Assembly (NCBI GenBank): GCA_015680685.1
Contig: MNCI01013584.1
Span: 942,771-1,006,770, forward strand
DNA: 64,000 nt
Direction: 5' to 3'
Origin: Gnetum montanum
Lineage: Eukaryota > Streptophyta > Gnetopsida > Gnetales > Gnetaceae
In this document: positions 43,462 to 53,559 of the stretch, piece after piece
Numbering within the stretch: the stretch's first letter is position 1
How the letters are laid out: every line of letters starts with the position of its first letter
Notes under the pieces: model-generated
What the model saw: only the letters and a program-made list of their open reading frames with translations
Told to the model about the DNA's origin: nothing
Database searches by the model: none
Made by a program: the position numbers and the translations under genes

Positions 43462-44777
43462 TGTAGTGATTAAAAACATCGATGGCTGGAATGGGAACAC
43501 TGAGAGGTTCATTGGTACACAACCTAACCCCGCATCCACATGAGGGCCTGCTAAAGGCAAAGATGGTGTGCCCAAAATAGTCTTGTCAATTAAACTAGGA
43601 CTTACAAGATGCAATGCCAAAACATTGTTAGATGCTTGCATGATGTTTGCAGTGTCTATGATGTCAACAGGGGTGAGTGTAGCTCAGAGGTTGCTAAAAT
43701 GTCAAGTGTGCTCAAATGTAAGAATGCTCAAAATGCAAATTTTCCAACCCCTAAAATGTGGAACGTTGGGGTATTTATAGGGTTAGAATTGCCATGAATT
43801 GCAGATCAAGCACCGTGTGGTAGAGGGGTAGTTGGGACTACGCTGCACCCAACTAGACTCCCACTAAAGCAAATGGTGTTTTCTTGGTGCACTCCAATGG
43901 ACTCTGTGAGATTGCCAAACTATGACTATGCTACCCAACTTCATGTGTAAATGTTGAACAAATCGCTATGTACCTTAAAAAATGTAAAATAGTGCAAGTT
44001 TGAAGACTATGCTCCAAGACTACATTGTCCACTCTCTCAAGTGGTGTCAAGCATAGGTGCAATTTTGGGATGAATGAGGGATGCAAAAGAAATGCAAGTT
44101 ACTGATCTTGCTTGCTGAAGGAGTGTTAGAGCTAAGATGAAGGCTGAGTCTACATTTTGGAAGATCTTGNTTGAAGGAGTGTTAGAGCTAAGATGAAGGC
44201 TGAGTCTACATTTTGGAAGATCTTGGAGATAATTCTACATAACTATGCTTTGGGGCATAGTCTTAACAATTAGACAAATTTTGCAAAAAATGCACTTTAA
44301 TGCTGACTAAGCTCTAGATCATAGTCCCAGCAATAGGGAGCATAGTCTCGACAATTAGAAAAATTCTATAGAACTAGTGTCTTCATGCAAACTATGCTAA
44401 CTATGCTCTAGAGCATAGTAGGGAGCATAGTCTAGTAGTTAGAAAATTTGCCAAACTATTTTTTCCATACCAACCAGGCTCTTTAATTCCTAGCTTGACA
44501 CTTAGGAAAGTTTGAAAAATTGATCATTTGTGTTCTAACTACACTCTGGAGCATAGTCCTAGTACTAGGAAACATAGTCTGGCACTTAAAAAAATTCATA
44601 GCTACTATCGACAGTTAGAAAAAATCTTGCAAATATAGTCTTGTGTTGCAGACTACACTCTAGAGCATAGTCTGAGTAATGGAGAGCGTAGGCCCAACAC
44701 TTAGAAAAAACTTACCTTGTGTTGACACAGAAAAATTTTTAGTCAAGACATAGTGGCCTAAATTTTGTGGTATTTCA
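43462..44777 (-). repeat. T1 5' LTR with TATA box
   Basis: Runs from TGTAGTGATT to TGGTATTTCA, followed by the AGGAT target copy (44,778-44,782). The minus-strand TATA box CTATAAATAC is at 43,771-43,780. The palindrome ACTATGCTCTAGAGCATAGT is at 44,400-44,419. A 55-bp segment is duplicated around a single N at 44,170, an assembly scar. About 360 bp present in the 3' LTR is missing here. Confidence 0.9.
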
Positions 44778-44782
44778 AGGAT

Positions 44783-45760
44783 ATAACCAAGCAAAGGCTA
44801 TTTCCCATTTGTTGACCACCCTCAACAGCATTCATTTCTATTTAGGAGCAAGAATGGCATTGATGATTACTAGCTTACCATTTTTCAAAAATACATACTC
44901 CATGTTGATAGGTAGAGTTTTCAACTCTAAGGGCTCTTGTTTAAAATTTTAAGGGATTTCCAACTTTCCTTAATAGGTGTCATCATTTTTTTCATCAAAG
45001 AGTTGGTGGTAAACTTTCTCTATTTCATCCATGCCTTCAACATAGGCACATGTCAAGCTCTCAGTAGGTTCCATACAAAGTTTGCTACTTCCAAGATCAA
45101 CTATCAGCCACTAGGTACCCTCCTATTTTGTGGCTTCTATGTATAGGCACCTTTGAATATCTACCTCATTTTCACATTTCTTGCATGTAGAAATGGATGC
45201 TCTTTTCATGGACTAGAGTTTCTACACATAGTTGCACCCTGTATCATTGTACACAATGCATGGAACTCATTTCTTCTTAATCTTTCTGAATGCATTTTTC
45301 TTAGAAATTTCTTGGGAAAGATCTCTTATGCCCATTTTTGCATCAACAATACTTAGCCACGCCCTTTCCATATTGATTGAAAAATCCCCCTTACAATTCT
45401 CAGCTTTGATTACTATGCAATTGGTAAGATAAGACCACCCATAGAAAGTGGTTACAATATCTTCTACTAGTCCCAATGAAATAGTGTTACATTTGTTTGC
45501 CAATTCTAATCTAATATTGTTCTTCTTGAGAGGCAGTAGATTCTAAGAAGTATACATCTCATGAGAAATCATATTAACACCAAAACTTGAATCCAAAAGA
45601 GATTTGCATGATTCATTCCTAGAAATTTGCAAATAGATAAGTGGACTTCTAAGATCAACTAATTTCCTGGGAAGGTTTCCAGACTGAATCCAATTAGATA
45701 TATCATGAGGTAACATAACAATGCAAATATTTAGAGGAATTTGGCTTGAAATGATCTCAA
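44783..45760 (-). pseudogene. A1 element: protease remnant
   Basis: The minus strand reads SCKSLLDSSFGVNMISHEMY (D-S-G now D-S-S), PLKKNNIRLELANKCNTIS, LGLVEDIVTTFYGWSYL (open frame 45,503-45,267), then ERAWLSIVDAKMGI in place of the usual G-R-P-W segment. This is the retropepsin layout of Athila-type elements. Downstream (45,260-44,783) is linker toward RT. The RT continues in frame at 2,570 after T1 is removed. Confidence 0.78.
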
Positions 45761-46049
45761 TTTGATGATTTGCGAAGGATGAAGAAGGAGGAAGGTGACA
45801 AGCTACATGAGTTTGTGAGGGCTTAAAATGGTTGTTGGGTTAGAAGAATGGTTGTTTGCAAGATGTAATTTTCAAACCCTTTAGTCGACTAACCAGTTGT
45901 AGATTAATGTCCCTTGTAGCATTACATTATTTTGGCTAAGATAGAAGCTCACCCTACATGGATGGAGCAAGTGGTAGTTGTCTTAAGGATGGAGGAACAA
46001 GTGCAAAAACATGAGGAGGGTATGTATGGAATATGGGATCCCCTCTAGG

Positions 46050-48170
46050 AGTTGTAGAATGAGTTTGGTGATATTTTGAAGGATGGTAGTGATGCTAGAA
46101 AGGAGAAACATGACTGGAAAAGTCATGTAAAGATAGGGATTATTGAACATAGTAGCCATATAGATCTAGCTACCTGTAAAGATAGTGCTACCATGGTAGA
46201 GGCATCCCCCAAAACTATGGTTATTACCACTACTAATATTTCTCATATGGTTGTGGTGGAGTTCCACTTGGATAATAAGGTTCTTGCTAGTGGAACTGCT
46301 TAGGATTGCCTTGAGGATAAGGAAATCTTCTAGGTGTTTGCCTTTTTAATAATCATGGATTCAAAGCATACACCTCAAATTCTTATAAGTGTGACATAAT
46401 AGGGCAACATCCCTTAGGATTCTCATAGTGTTAGATGTCACACCCATCATCATTATCCAATTCAATCTCTACAACTTCTTCTACTGTAGTAACTTTACCC
46501 TTACTCCATTGGTAGGCACGTTCACCTTATTTCTACTTTCTACAATCATGATCACTACTTTTCTCTCTTGATTATTCTATGATTTTTAGACTAGTTTGAA
46601 ATTATTCATTCAACAAATCCCACATTTTATCTATCTTGGCCAAAATTTTAAACAGAGAATTTTGGATCAACAAGGTCTTCCATTGCACCATCGCATCAAT
46701 AGGTGACTCCTCCCCACTGTCACAAAAGTAGAGCTCCTTATTTTTAATGGAAGGGTCCTTATTATATTCTTTTGTACTTTCTCATTTTCTCAACTCTCCT
46801 TTCTCTTTTACTACCTACTTTATCAACCATTGTATCAAATGGCCTCTTAATTCTAAAAGTATTCTTTGGGCATAAATCCCAAGGGTTCTCTATGTTTTCA
46901 AGTGAAGCCCATCTATGATAGGGGAAAGTTGTTCTAGTTGAGAGTAACCATGACTAGGGCACCAATGTAATAATGAATAATATCTACCCATGATAGCATC
47001 CAAGTGTTCATGTGTTCCTTATTTCTAGCCCTGGATTTGCGTTCATAGGTTTGACACTCTGGAGTCCTTCTAATATTTGTCATTAAATAGTTCTAGCATT
47101 ATACTCCATCAATGGATTGATTCTAGTTCCAAATATCGATACTAGCTTTCTGCTTCCTTGATGAGTGTTCTAAGGATTAGCTTGAACTTTTGCCAATCAT
47201 TTTCAACATTTTGTAAGGCACAAGAATTGTGAAAATCTTGTAAATTCATTTGAGGATCTAAGTTATATCCCACCACAAATTTGGAAATATTATTCATGTC
47301 TACCCTCTTAATTCAACTATCTTCCACATGCCTAGTAGAAATTCTAACAGGCTCTATGATGTTGAACATATTTTGAGTGACCAACAGAGGTTCATTGTCA
47401 TGATCTCAATGATGCCTATGATTTTCTCTACTATCACTTCATTCATGATGATCTTGCAATTATCATTGTTATCTCACCATCTATAGTTCTGCTAAGATTC
47501 AAAGGAAGAAGCTAAACCAAATGAAGAGGGTGAAGAGGAAGGAGAACTACCACCACCATGGTGTTTGCCTCTTCTCCTTCATTTTTCATAGCCATGATCC
47601 TTAGAGTGATCATTATTATACTTTTTCAAGTTCTCACTTCAACTCCCTTTCTTAGAACTCCCATGACTATGAAGCTCACTGTTATCAAAACCTAGATTGT
47701 TGATCATCGACTTAGGATTTTGGTTCAGCTTCCCTTCACCAAAGTTAAGAGATGGAAAGTCTACATGTTGAGAATCCTTTAAAAGAGGTTCCATATTATA
47801 CTTTTGATCTATCAGGAATAATGGGTTAGTGAACTAGCCTCCCTTCATGTCTTCATAGCACTTTTTTTATTATCGATCTCATTTGTGTTATGTCTCAGTG
47901 GAATGGTAATCTTGGAAGTCATGATCTTTCACAACATACTTTCCATGAAGCTGCTTGATGTCCAACCTTATCAAGGTCTGGAGTAGCATCTTGGGAATAG
48001 ATCAATCAAGTGGCAATACAACAGTCCCCTCCATGTCTCACCATCCCATTTTTTCATCCTTATGAAGGACGTAAGTAAAATTGGGTACAAACTCATCAAC
48101 ATGAGTGTATACCACTCTGCATTCTTGTGGTACTATTGACTTAGAATCATCATGCTTGTGCAAAGAAGAA
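46050..48170 (-). pseudogene. A1 element: gag remnant
   Basis: The Gag core is at about 47,290-46,880 on the minus strand: NNISKFVVGYNLDPQMNLQ, NDWQKFKLILRTLIKEAE, ELFNDKY, HEHLDAIMGRYYSLLH, CPSHGYSQLEQLSPIIDGL. The N-terminal half (48,120-47,480) reads MGW, LIRLDIKQLHGKYVVKDHDF, then a Ser/Gly-rich segment (GGGSSPSSSPSSFGL). The wording HEHLDAIMGRYYSLL parallels the gag of element C (KHEPLDMALERYYTLL), so A1 and C are related. Stops are common. The plus-strand frame 46,076-46,303 is treated as a shadow. Confidence 0.75.
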
Positions 48171-48570
48171 GAAATTTTTGTTAGAAATAATTTCTTAGTG
48201 TGCTTATAATATAGTTTTGATTAATTATTATGTATTTATTTATTATTTTGATGTTTCCCTCCATATTTCTCCACTACAATTGTTCACACTAGTGCAAGAT
48301 AAAGATGAAATCTAGAGTGTACTCATCCAAATGCATATTGAGCACTTTGCATTGGTTGGGCATGGGTAGGTTCAGGCCTTCTTGCCTTGGATTGGAATTG
48401 CCCATGAATGGTGGTGAATAATCTTCCCTACAAGAAGAAGTCATGTTAGTGTGTAAGAAACAGTGTGCTTTTGGAATTCTTTATTATATTAATGATTTCA
48501 GCTTTAAGTCCTTTACAACATCATTAAGTGATTTCACTAACATCCTAGATAGCACACATAAGTAACTAAA

Positions 48571-48589
48571 GTCCCCAGCAATGGTGCCA
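48571..48589 (-). other. A1 primer-binding site
   Basis: The minus strand reads TGGCACCATTGCTGGGGAC directly after the LTR end TTATCA plus one T. Apart from two bases in the first half it has the TGGCGCC-TTGC-GGGGA layout of tRNA-Asp primer sites known from Athila elements. Element C has TGGCGCCATTGCTAGGGA at 49,648. Confidence 0.8.
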
Positions 48590-48590
48590 A

Positions 48591-48833
48591 TGATAAGTAG
48601 CAAGTAGTCCCTATGCCCAACCATAAAAGTCATTAGCATTCACTAAATGATCTAGTTGAATTCTATAGAATTTAGCTAACTAAGTACACATTATCTAGGT
48701 GGTAAACTTAAGGACATGATCATTGTCTTCTTAGTTCCACTTGTGGAGGTACAGTGGTATGGTGAAGTGTAATTGAGGCACATGATTTGTATAAATTTTA
48801 TATTTTTATCTATTTATTCTAACTGATGGGATG
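48591..48833 (-). repeat. A1 5' LTR, proximal part (interrupted by C)
   Basis: Starts on the plus strand TGATAAGTAGCAAG, i.e. the minus-strand LTR ends ...TTATCA next to the primer site. It is cut at 48,833 by C and resumes at 57,332. The A1 3' LTR lies outside the window, so the full length cannot be compared. Confidence 0.7.
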
Positions 48834-49646
48834 TGATATCGCGTATGCGATATCGTGTCTTCCCTACAATATTGTGTATGCGATATCGTAGTCCGCCGCA
48901 ATGTCTATAATAAGAAACAGCTCTCCCTTGTTCATCATTAGTTATTAGTTAGGAGTTAGAAGTAGCGAAGATCTAGCAATTTGATCCCTCTAGAGTTAAA
49001 TTATTTTTCTAGTGTTTGCCCACAGTGTGGTGAATGTAATTGTATGGCATTCTTTATTCTAGTGTGATGTACTTGGACACACACATGATCAGCAATAAAG
49101 ATCGAGATTACTTCATCATTGTAGCATTCACTTTGTTATTTATTTGTTTATTTATTTAATGTTATTTACTATTTTCTCTCTCTCATCCTTAAACTCCTAG
49201 AACGCGGAACGAGTACGACTTGATTACAAGAATTTAAGTATGACTACTTGGTAGCCCAGTGGCGTACCTAGGATCTGCGCTTGGTAATCCCAGTGGTAGT
49301 CATGCACAAGGTCCAAGATGTGCATAGTTGATCAAGGAATCAGTTGCTCATCATACTTAGGCTATATTAGACTTTCTTACCCTTTTCCTCCTAGCTTAGC
49401 TTAGTTAATATTATTTCCCACTGCCTTAGGAGTAGCATTAGAATTAGAAACACATCATACATCTCACTCTAGACTAAACCATACGTGACAAATATAAATA
49501 CTAGTCCAGGTGGGAAGACAGTGAACTGCGACCTAAGGTTAATGATCTAGGTGCCACAACTAGTCCGTCTGCGATGTTCGACCGAATTGCGCTTACTACG
49601 CTCATTTCGTATGGTTGAGTGTAGGGGTACCTCGCCACTCATCATT
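48834..49646 (+). repeat. C 5' LTR
   Basis: Starts TGATGGGATGTGATATCGCG and ends CCACTCATCA. Three to four (G)CGATATCG-type boxes lie at 48,845-48,890. The TATA element at 48,906-48,913 is eroded (TATAATAA against TATAAATA in the 3' LTR). It is 47 bp shorter than the 3' LTR, mainly in the box array. Confidence 0.92.
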
Positions 49647-49647
49647 G

Positions 49648-49665
49648 GCGCCATTGCTAGGGACG
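49648..49665 (+). other. C primer-binding site
   Basis: TGGCGCCATTGCTAGGGA lies one base after the LTR end. It matches the tRNA-Asp-type primer site of Athila elements except at a few bases and is nearly the same as the A1 site at 48,571-48,589. Confidence 0.85.
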
Positions 49666-49762
49666 ATGCTAGTTATCTAGATTAGTGTCACTGTATAGAA
49701 CTTAGCGATATATCTCTTAAAAAGAAGTAATTATAAAAAGTTACATAAATTCACACACAACA

Positions 49763-51478
49763 GTGCCTCTCCTACAAGAGCATGATAATGCCACACTTAG
49801 TGAGGAAGTTCATTGGAGAACCAATGGACTATATGATAATGAAGATTGGAGCATACAACCTGAAGTGGGAGTTTCTTATAAAAATGAACAACAACAATGT
49901 CATCACAACACACGAAGGCATAACTTACAAGATGACAATGAACCCCCACTGGCCACTACAAGCTTAACACAAATACAAGAGGTTGTTTGAATCTCACGTA
50001 GGTATCGTAAAGAGAGCCGTCTACCCAGGCTCGATTTTAACAACTTTTCCAAATTTTTATGAGGCTATGACTTAGATTCGCAACAACACTTACTAGCCTT
50101 CTATGATGCCTGCACATGGAATAACATTGATAACGAGTGGCAGAAACTTAAGCTCTTTCCCATGACACTTGTTGACCAAGCTAAAGTATGGTATGGATCA
50201 TTAAAACCAAATTCGATATGACGTTGGTCAACAATGGTAGAAGTCTTTAATGAAAAATATCAAACCTATGCAAGAGTATCAGCCTTGAGGAAACAAATCC
50301 AAGGATGGAAACAAGCAAAACATGAACCCTTGGACATGGCCTTAGAAAGATATTACACACTATTAAACAACTGTCTAGGCCATGGGTTTTTCGAGGAAAC
50401 GCTAATGTACCATATTATCAATGGGCTATGTAATGAAACAAGAGAGACCTTAGGAACGTATGCCCAAGGTCAACTATATGAACTATGAACCCATCAAATC
50501 CAAGAGCTTATTAAGCATATAGCAAAATAAGAAGGAGAAATAGCTACATGGGAGAGTGTTGAAAAACATCAACGGGACCAAAATTTCAACTTAACAAAGG
50601 TCCCTGATCATAACAAGGAGAAATCAACAAATCTCAAGGTGGAAACATCATCTTTGCCAATACAACAATCATTAGAAGAAGATGAGACAAAGATCAATAA
50701 GATGTTGGATTGGATATATCACAAGTGTGGAGAATGTGTCAATATCATTGGAGATAGAGTTTTCACAACCCAAGAAGCAAGATGAAATAATAGACATTCG
50801 GAGAAAAAAAATGAAGGGAATAAGTGCTCAACTACCAGTCATCCATATGAATGAAACATATGCCTATATGATCACCCCAAAGGCTAATGCCCAATATTGT
50901 TACATTTATATGAGTATTGGGGAAACATGTTACATCCAGAGTTCGTACAGAGATCCTTTGTTCAATCATAGTGGCAACCATCCCAGTCATGGGGGAGACC
51001 ACCCTTAGACTGAAGGCACCCTTCATATCATTTAAACCCAAACACTTATCAAGTTCAACATCCTATTTCTCCAACTGGACCAACGTACTTTATCTCACCA
51101 CAATACTATTTTCCACAATACTATCAGCCCATACCTCCAACACAACCACCACCTTGTGCATCTTATATTCCTCCTAACTTTCAACGTTCTTATCCTTTCC
51201 CTCCTTCCACATCGCCACCAACTGCCCCTAATGTACCTACACCACCGCAACCCATGAACAACACTTGTGCTACTGCTACTAACAGCAGTGAAAGGCCTCC
51301 TCAAGATCAAAAGCGTCCTTTCCTTAAACACAGTCGTAGGAAGGGACAACACAATTCCAAGGCCACTGCATCTTCCAACCTAGCACAAGTCCACCAATGT
51401 GGTGCATCCTTACCTTCGAACCCAACGCCTCATGTAACTTCATCAAGGCTACCAACTAACACTTCAACAACCACATAG
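49763..51478 (+). pseudogene. C gag remnant with Pro/Gln/Tyr-rich tail
   Basis: The frame from 49,763 gives a hydrophilic start (MPLLQEHDNATLSEEVHW). After stops comes a Gag core at 50,070-50,490: LLAFYDACTWNNIDNEWQKL, LVDQAKVWYGSL, VEVFNEKYQTYARVSALRKQ, KHEPLDMALERYYTLLNNC, LMYHIINGLCNETRETLG. This layout (WYGSL, then a Leu-rich ERYYTLL box) is that of Ty3/gypsy gag. After a frameshift the segment 51,050-51,250 is rich in Pro, Tyr and Gln (QYYFPQYYQPIPPTQPPP). No zinc knuckle is seen. Confidence 0.78.
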
Positions 51479-53119
51479 CCCAATGAACACAACCATGGGA
51501 GGCATCATCCTAATCCTTGCATACCATCTAACCATCACCTCGTTATCCAGGAACTACATCGTATAAAGTGCCCCACTATGCTTATTACAATCAAATGTGT
51601 GAACCCCAATGGGATAATTATAGACTGGTTCCAATACTTCCAACATGCAAGGATCCTTATCTTTCATTTATTAATGCGTGCCACACTCAACTGATTGGTT
51701 ATGGGGGATACCCCCCATTTCAATAACAAGCAGGATTAATAAATATTTTTCATTTCTTTGATTTTACACCTTTTTTTCTAGTTTTTTCATTTTTCAACTT
51801 TTTGTTTTATCTTTTTATCTTTTTGTATTTTTGTCTTTTTACATTTTTGTAAGTAATCTCATCTATGAATAAAACACTCATGTGGATCATTGGTTGAGGT
51901 GTGTTCTATGTTATTAAGTCATGAGTGGTCAATTATTTGGAATAGTGAGCCCATTACACCCACTCATCCACTCTATAAATAAGAGGTTCTATTCAAGGGT
52001 ACAGTGATATTCTTGACATTTTAAAAAACTTAAAATTAATTTTGTGTTTATTTTACTTAGAATGAAGAAGGACAGACCAAGAGGGAATGATTAGGGTGTG
52101 ACATCAAGGGGACTTGTGGATTCTCTTTGGTGACATCTATGGGAGTTATCATGCAACGTGGTTGTACTAAGACCCTTGTAGATCTAATGAAAATGGGAGT
52201 GAGAGTAATCAAAAGGGTACTGAAAAGTTAAACGATGTTCTAAGGGATCCCACTGGAAAGACATGTACCCATGCCTAAAGGTTGGCAATTTCTTTAGATT
52301 CAATATTCGAAAAAAAGAAAAAAAAAGAGAAGAAGAAAAAGAGAAAAACAAGGCGCCACAAAACAAAAATCACTCCTCCCTTGCATAAAATGTCAAGTGA
52401 TCGTATGCCTTGTTGTTATGGTACTCTCATAGTTGTTCACCATGGGATGAAACGATGTGATGTCACTGATTGAAGGATGGACTTGGTCCTGATCTTAGAA
52501 TGATGGGTTAATAACACCTTAATCATTCTTTTCATGAAGGATTGACTATGTCCTGTGTCAGTTACCTCATGTGCCAATCTCTACGATCCCTTTCTATACT
52601 TCACCTCCTCTCACTGTTCGTGTAATTGTAGCTCGTGTTCCATGTAGCATCAAATTTTCATCTCATTTCGGTGATATTTACATGTGTGTGTTTTTTGGAT
52701 TTAGTGCATATTACATTTAACCCTTCTAGTGCTCATGGACACTTTAAGTGTGGTTACACAAGGGCATTATAGGTTGAAACCTGATTTGGGGAGGATCCAC
52801 TTGTGTAATTTTGTTGTAATCTTCACTAATTCTCTAGCTCAAACACACAATTTCGTACCCTCAGCTTAATTCTTTCATTGATTTTCTTTCCCTACTATTA
52901 TCTCTCTAAATTTCTATGTTCCAATGTACTATTACATTCCCTTTTTTCGTAACCGCCAAATTTTTATTACTAAAGTTCACATCAGTATCATTAAGAGTGC
53001 CTCTCGAATCAATGAAATTACCCTAGGACATCTTAATACTTGCCAATGTCCTCGATATTTAACATTAATTTCAAGAAAAATCATTAAAAATTTAGTACTT
53101 TTCATGTGTCTCACATTAG
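51479..53119. other. C interior without a gene
   Basis: No recognisable coding motif. T-rich low-complexity sequence lies at 51,760-51,850 and an A/G purine stretch at 52,308-52,352. Weak frames on either strand overlap and carry no motif. In an autonomous element this is where protease and RT would begin. Confidence 0.65.
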
Positions 53120-53215
53120 TAGGGCCGAGATATCGCGTGTGTGATATCGCGTCCCATGTGATGTTGCATACACGATGCATCATACGCGATATCGCGTCCT
53201 ATTTACCTATAAATA
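53120..53215 (+). promoter_or_regulatory. C internal promoter with GATATCGC boxes and TATA box
   Basis: GATATCGCG boxes at 53,129-53,137 and 53,143-53,151, and the perfect 12-bp palindrome CGCGATATCGCG at 53,185-53,196, precede TATAAATA at 53,208-53,215. The same boxes and TATA order occur in the C 3' LTR (GCGATATCGCG at 56,527-56,537, TATAAATA at 56,586-56,593). This looks like a second promoter of LTR type ahead of ORF Y. Confidence 0.65.
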
Positions 53216-53261
53216 GGTACCCCCACTACAACACTTAGCATCATTTTTCCATTTACGTGGG

Positions 53262-53559
53262 NNNNNNNNNNNNNNNNNNNNNNNNNNNNNNNNNNNNNNN
53301 NNNNNNNNNNNNNNNNNNNNNNNNNNNNNNNNNNNNNNNNNNNNNNNNNNNNNNNNNNNNNNNNNNNNNNNNNNNNNNNNNNNNNNNNNNNNNNNNNNNN
53401 NNNNNNNNNNNNNNNNNNNNNNNNNNNNNNNNNNNNNNNNNNNNNNNNNNNNNNNNNNNNNNNNNNNNNNNNNNNNNNNNNNNNNNNNNNNNNNNNNNNN
53501 NNNNNNNNNNNNNNNNNNNNNNNNNNNNNNNNNNNNNNNNNNNNNNNNNNNNNNNNNNN
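53262..53559. other. Assembly gap (298 N)
   Basis: A run of undetermined bases immediately after the internal promoter. It hides the start of ORF Y. Frames drawn through it are not evidence of coding. Confidence 0.99.

Larger units (their letters stand above)
2571..44777 (-). mobile_element. T1: Tat-lineage Ty3/gypsy LTR retrotransposon with antisense gene, containing T2 and P
   Basis: The element has LTRs at 2571-4151 (3') and 43462-44777 (5') and AGGAT duplications on both sides. In element (minus-strand) order it carries leader, gag (42,900-40,379), [T2 insertion], gag-pro linker and protease (20,865-19,640), an AGTTTAAGG array, an antisense gene (18,898-13,330), RT (12,818-11,853, then 8,664-8,500 after the P insertion), RNase H, a second archaeal-type RNase H, integrase (to 6,200), a 2-kb 3' untranslated region with tandem repeats, and the 3' LTR. 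The dual RNase H is a known mark of the Tat lineage. Without T2 and P the element is about 19.5 kb, large but within the range known for Ogre/Tat elements. All ORFs are dead. Confidence 0.9.

Noticed and set aside
46076-46303. Plus-strand 75-residue frame
   Set aside because: It is antisense to the A1 gag remnant and shows no motif; treated as a shadow frame.
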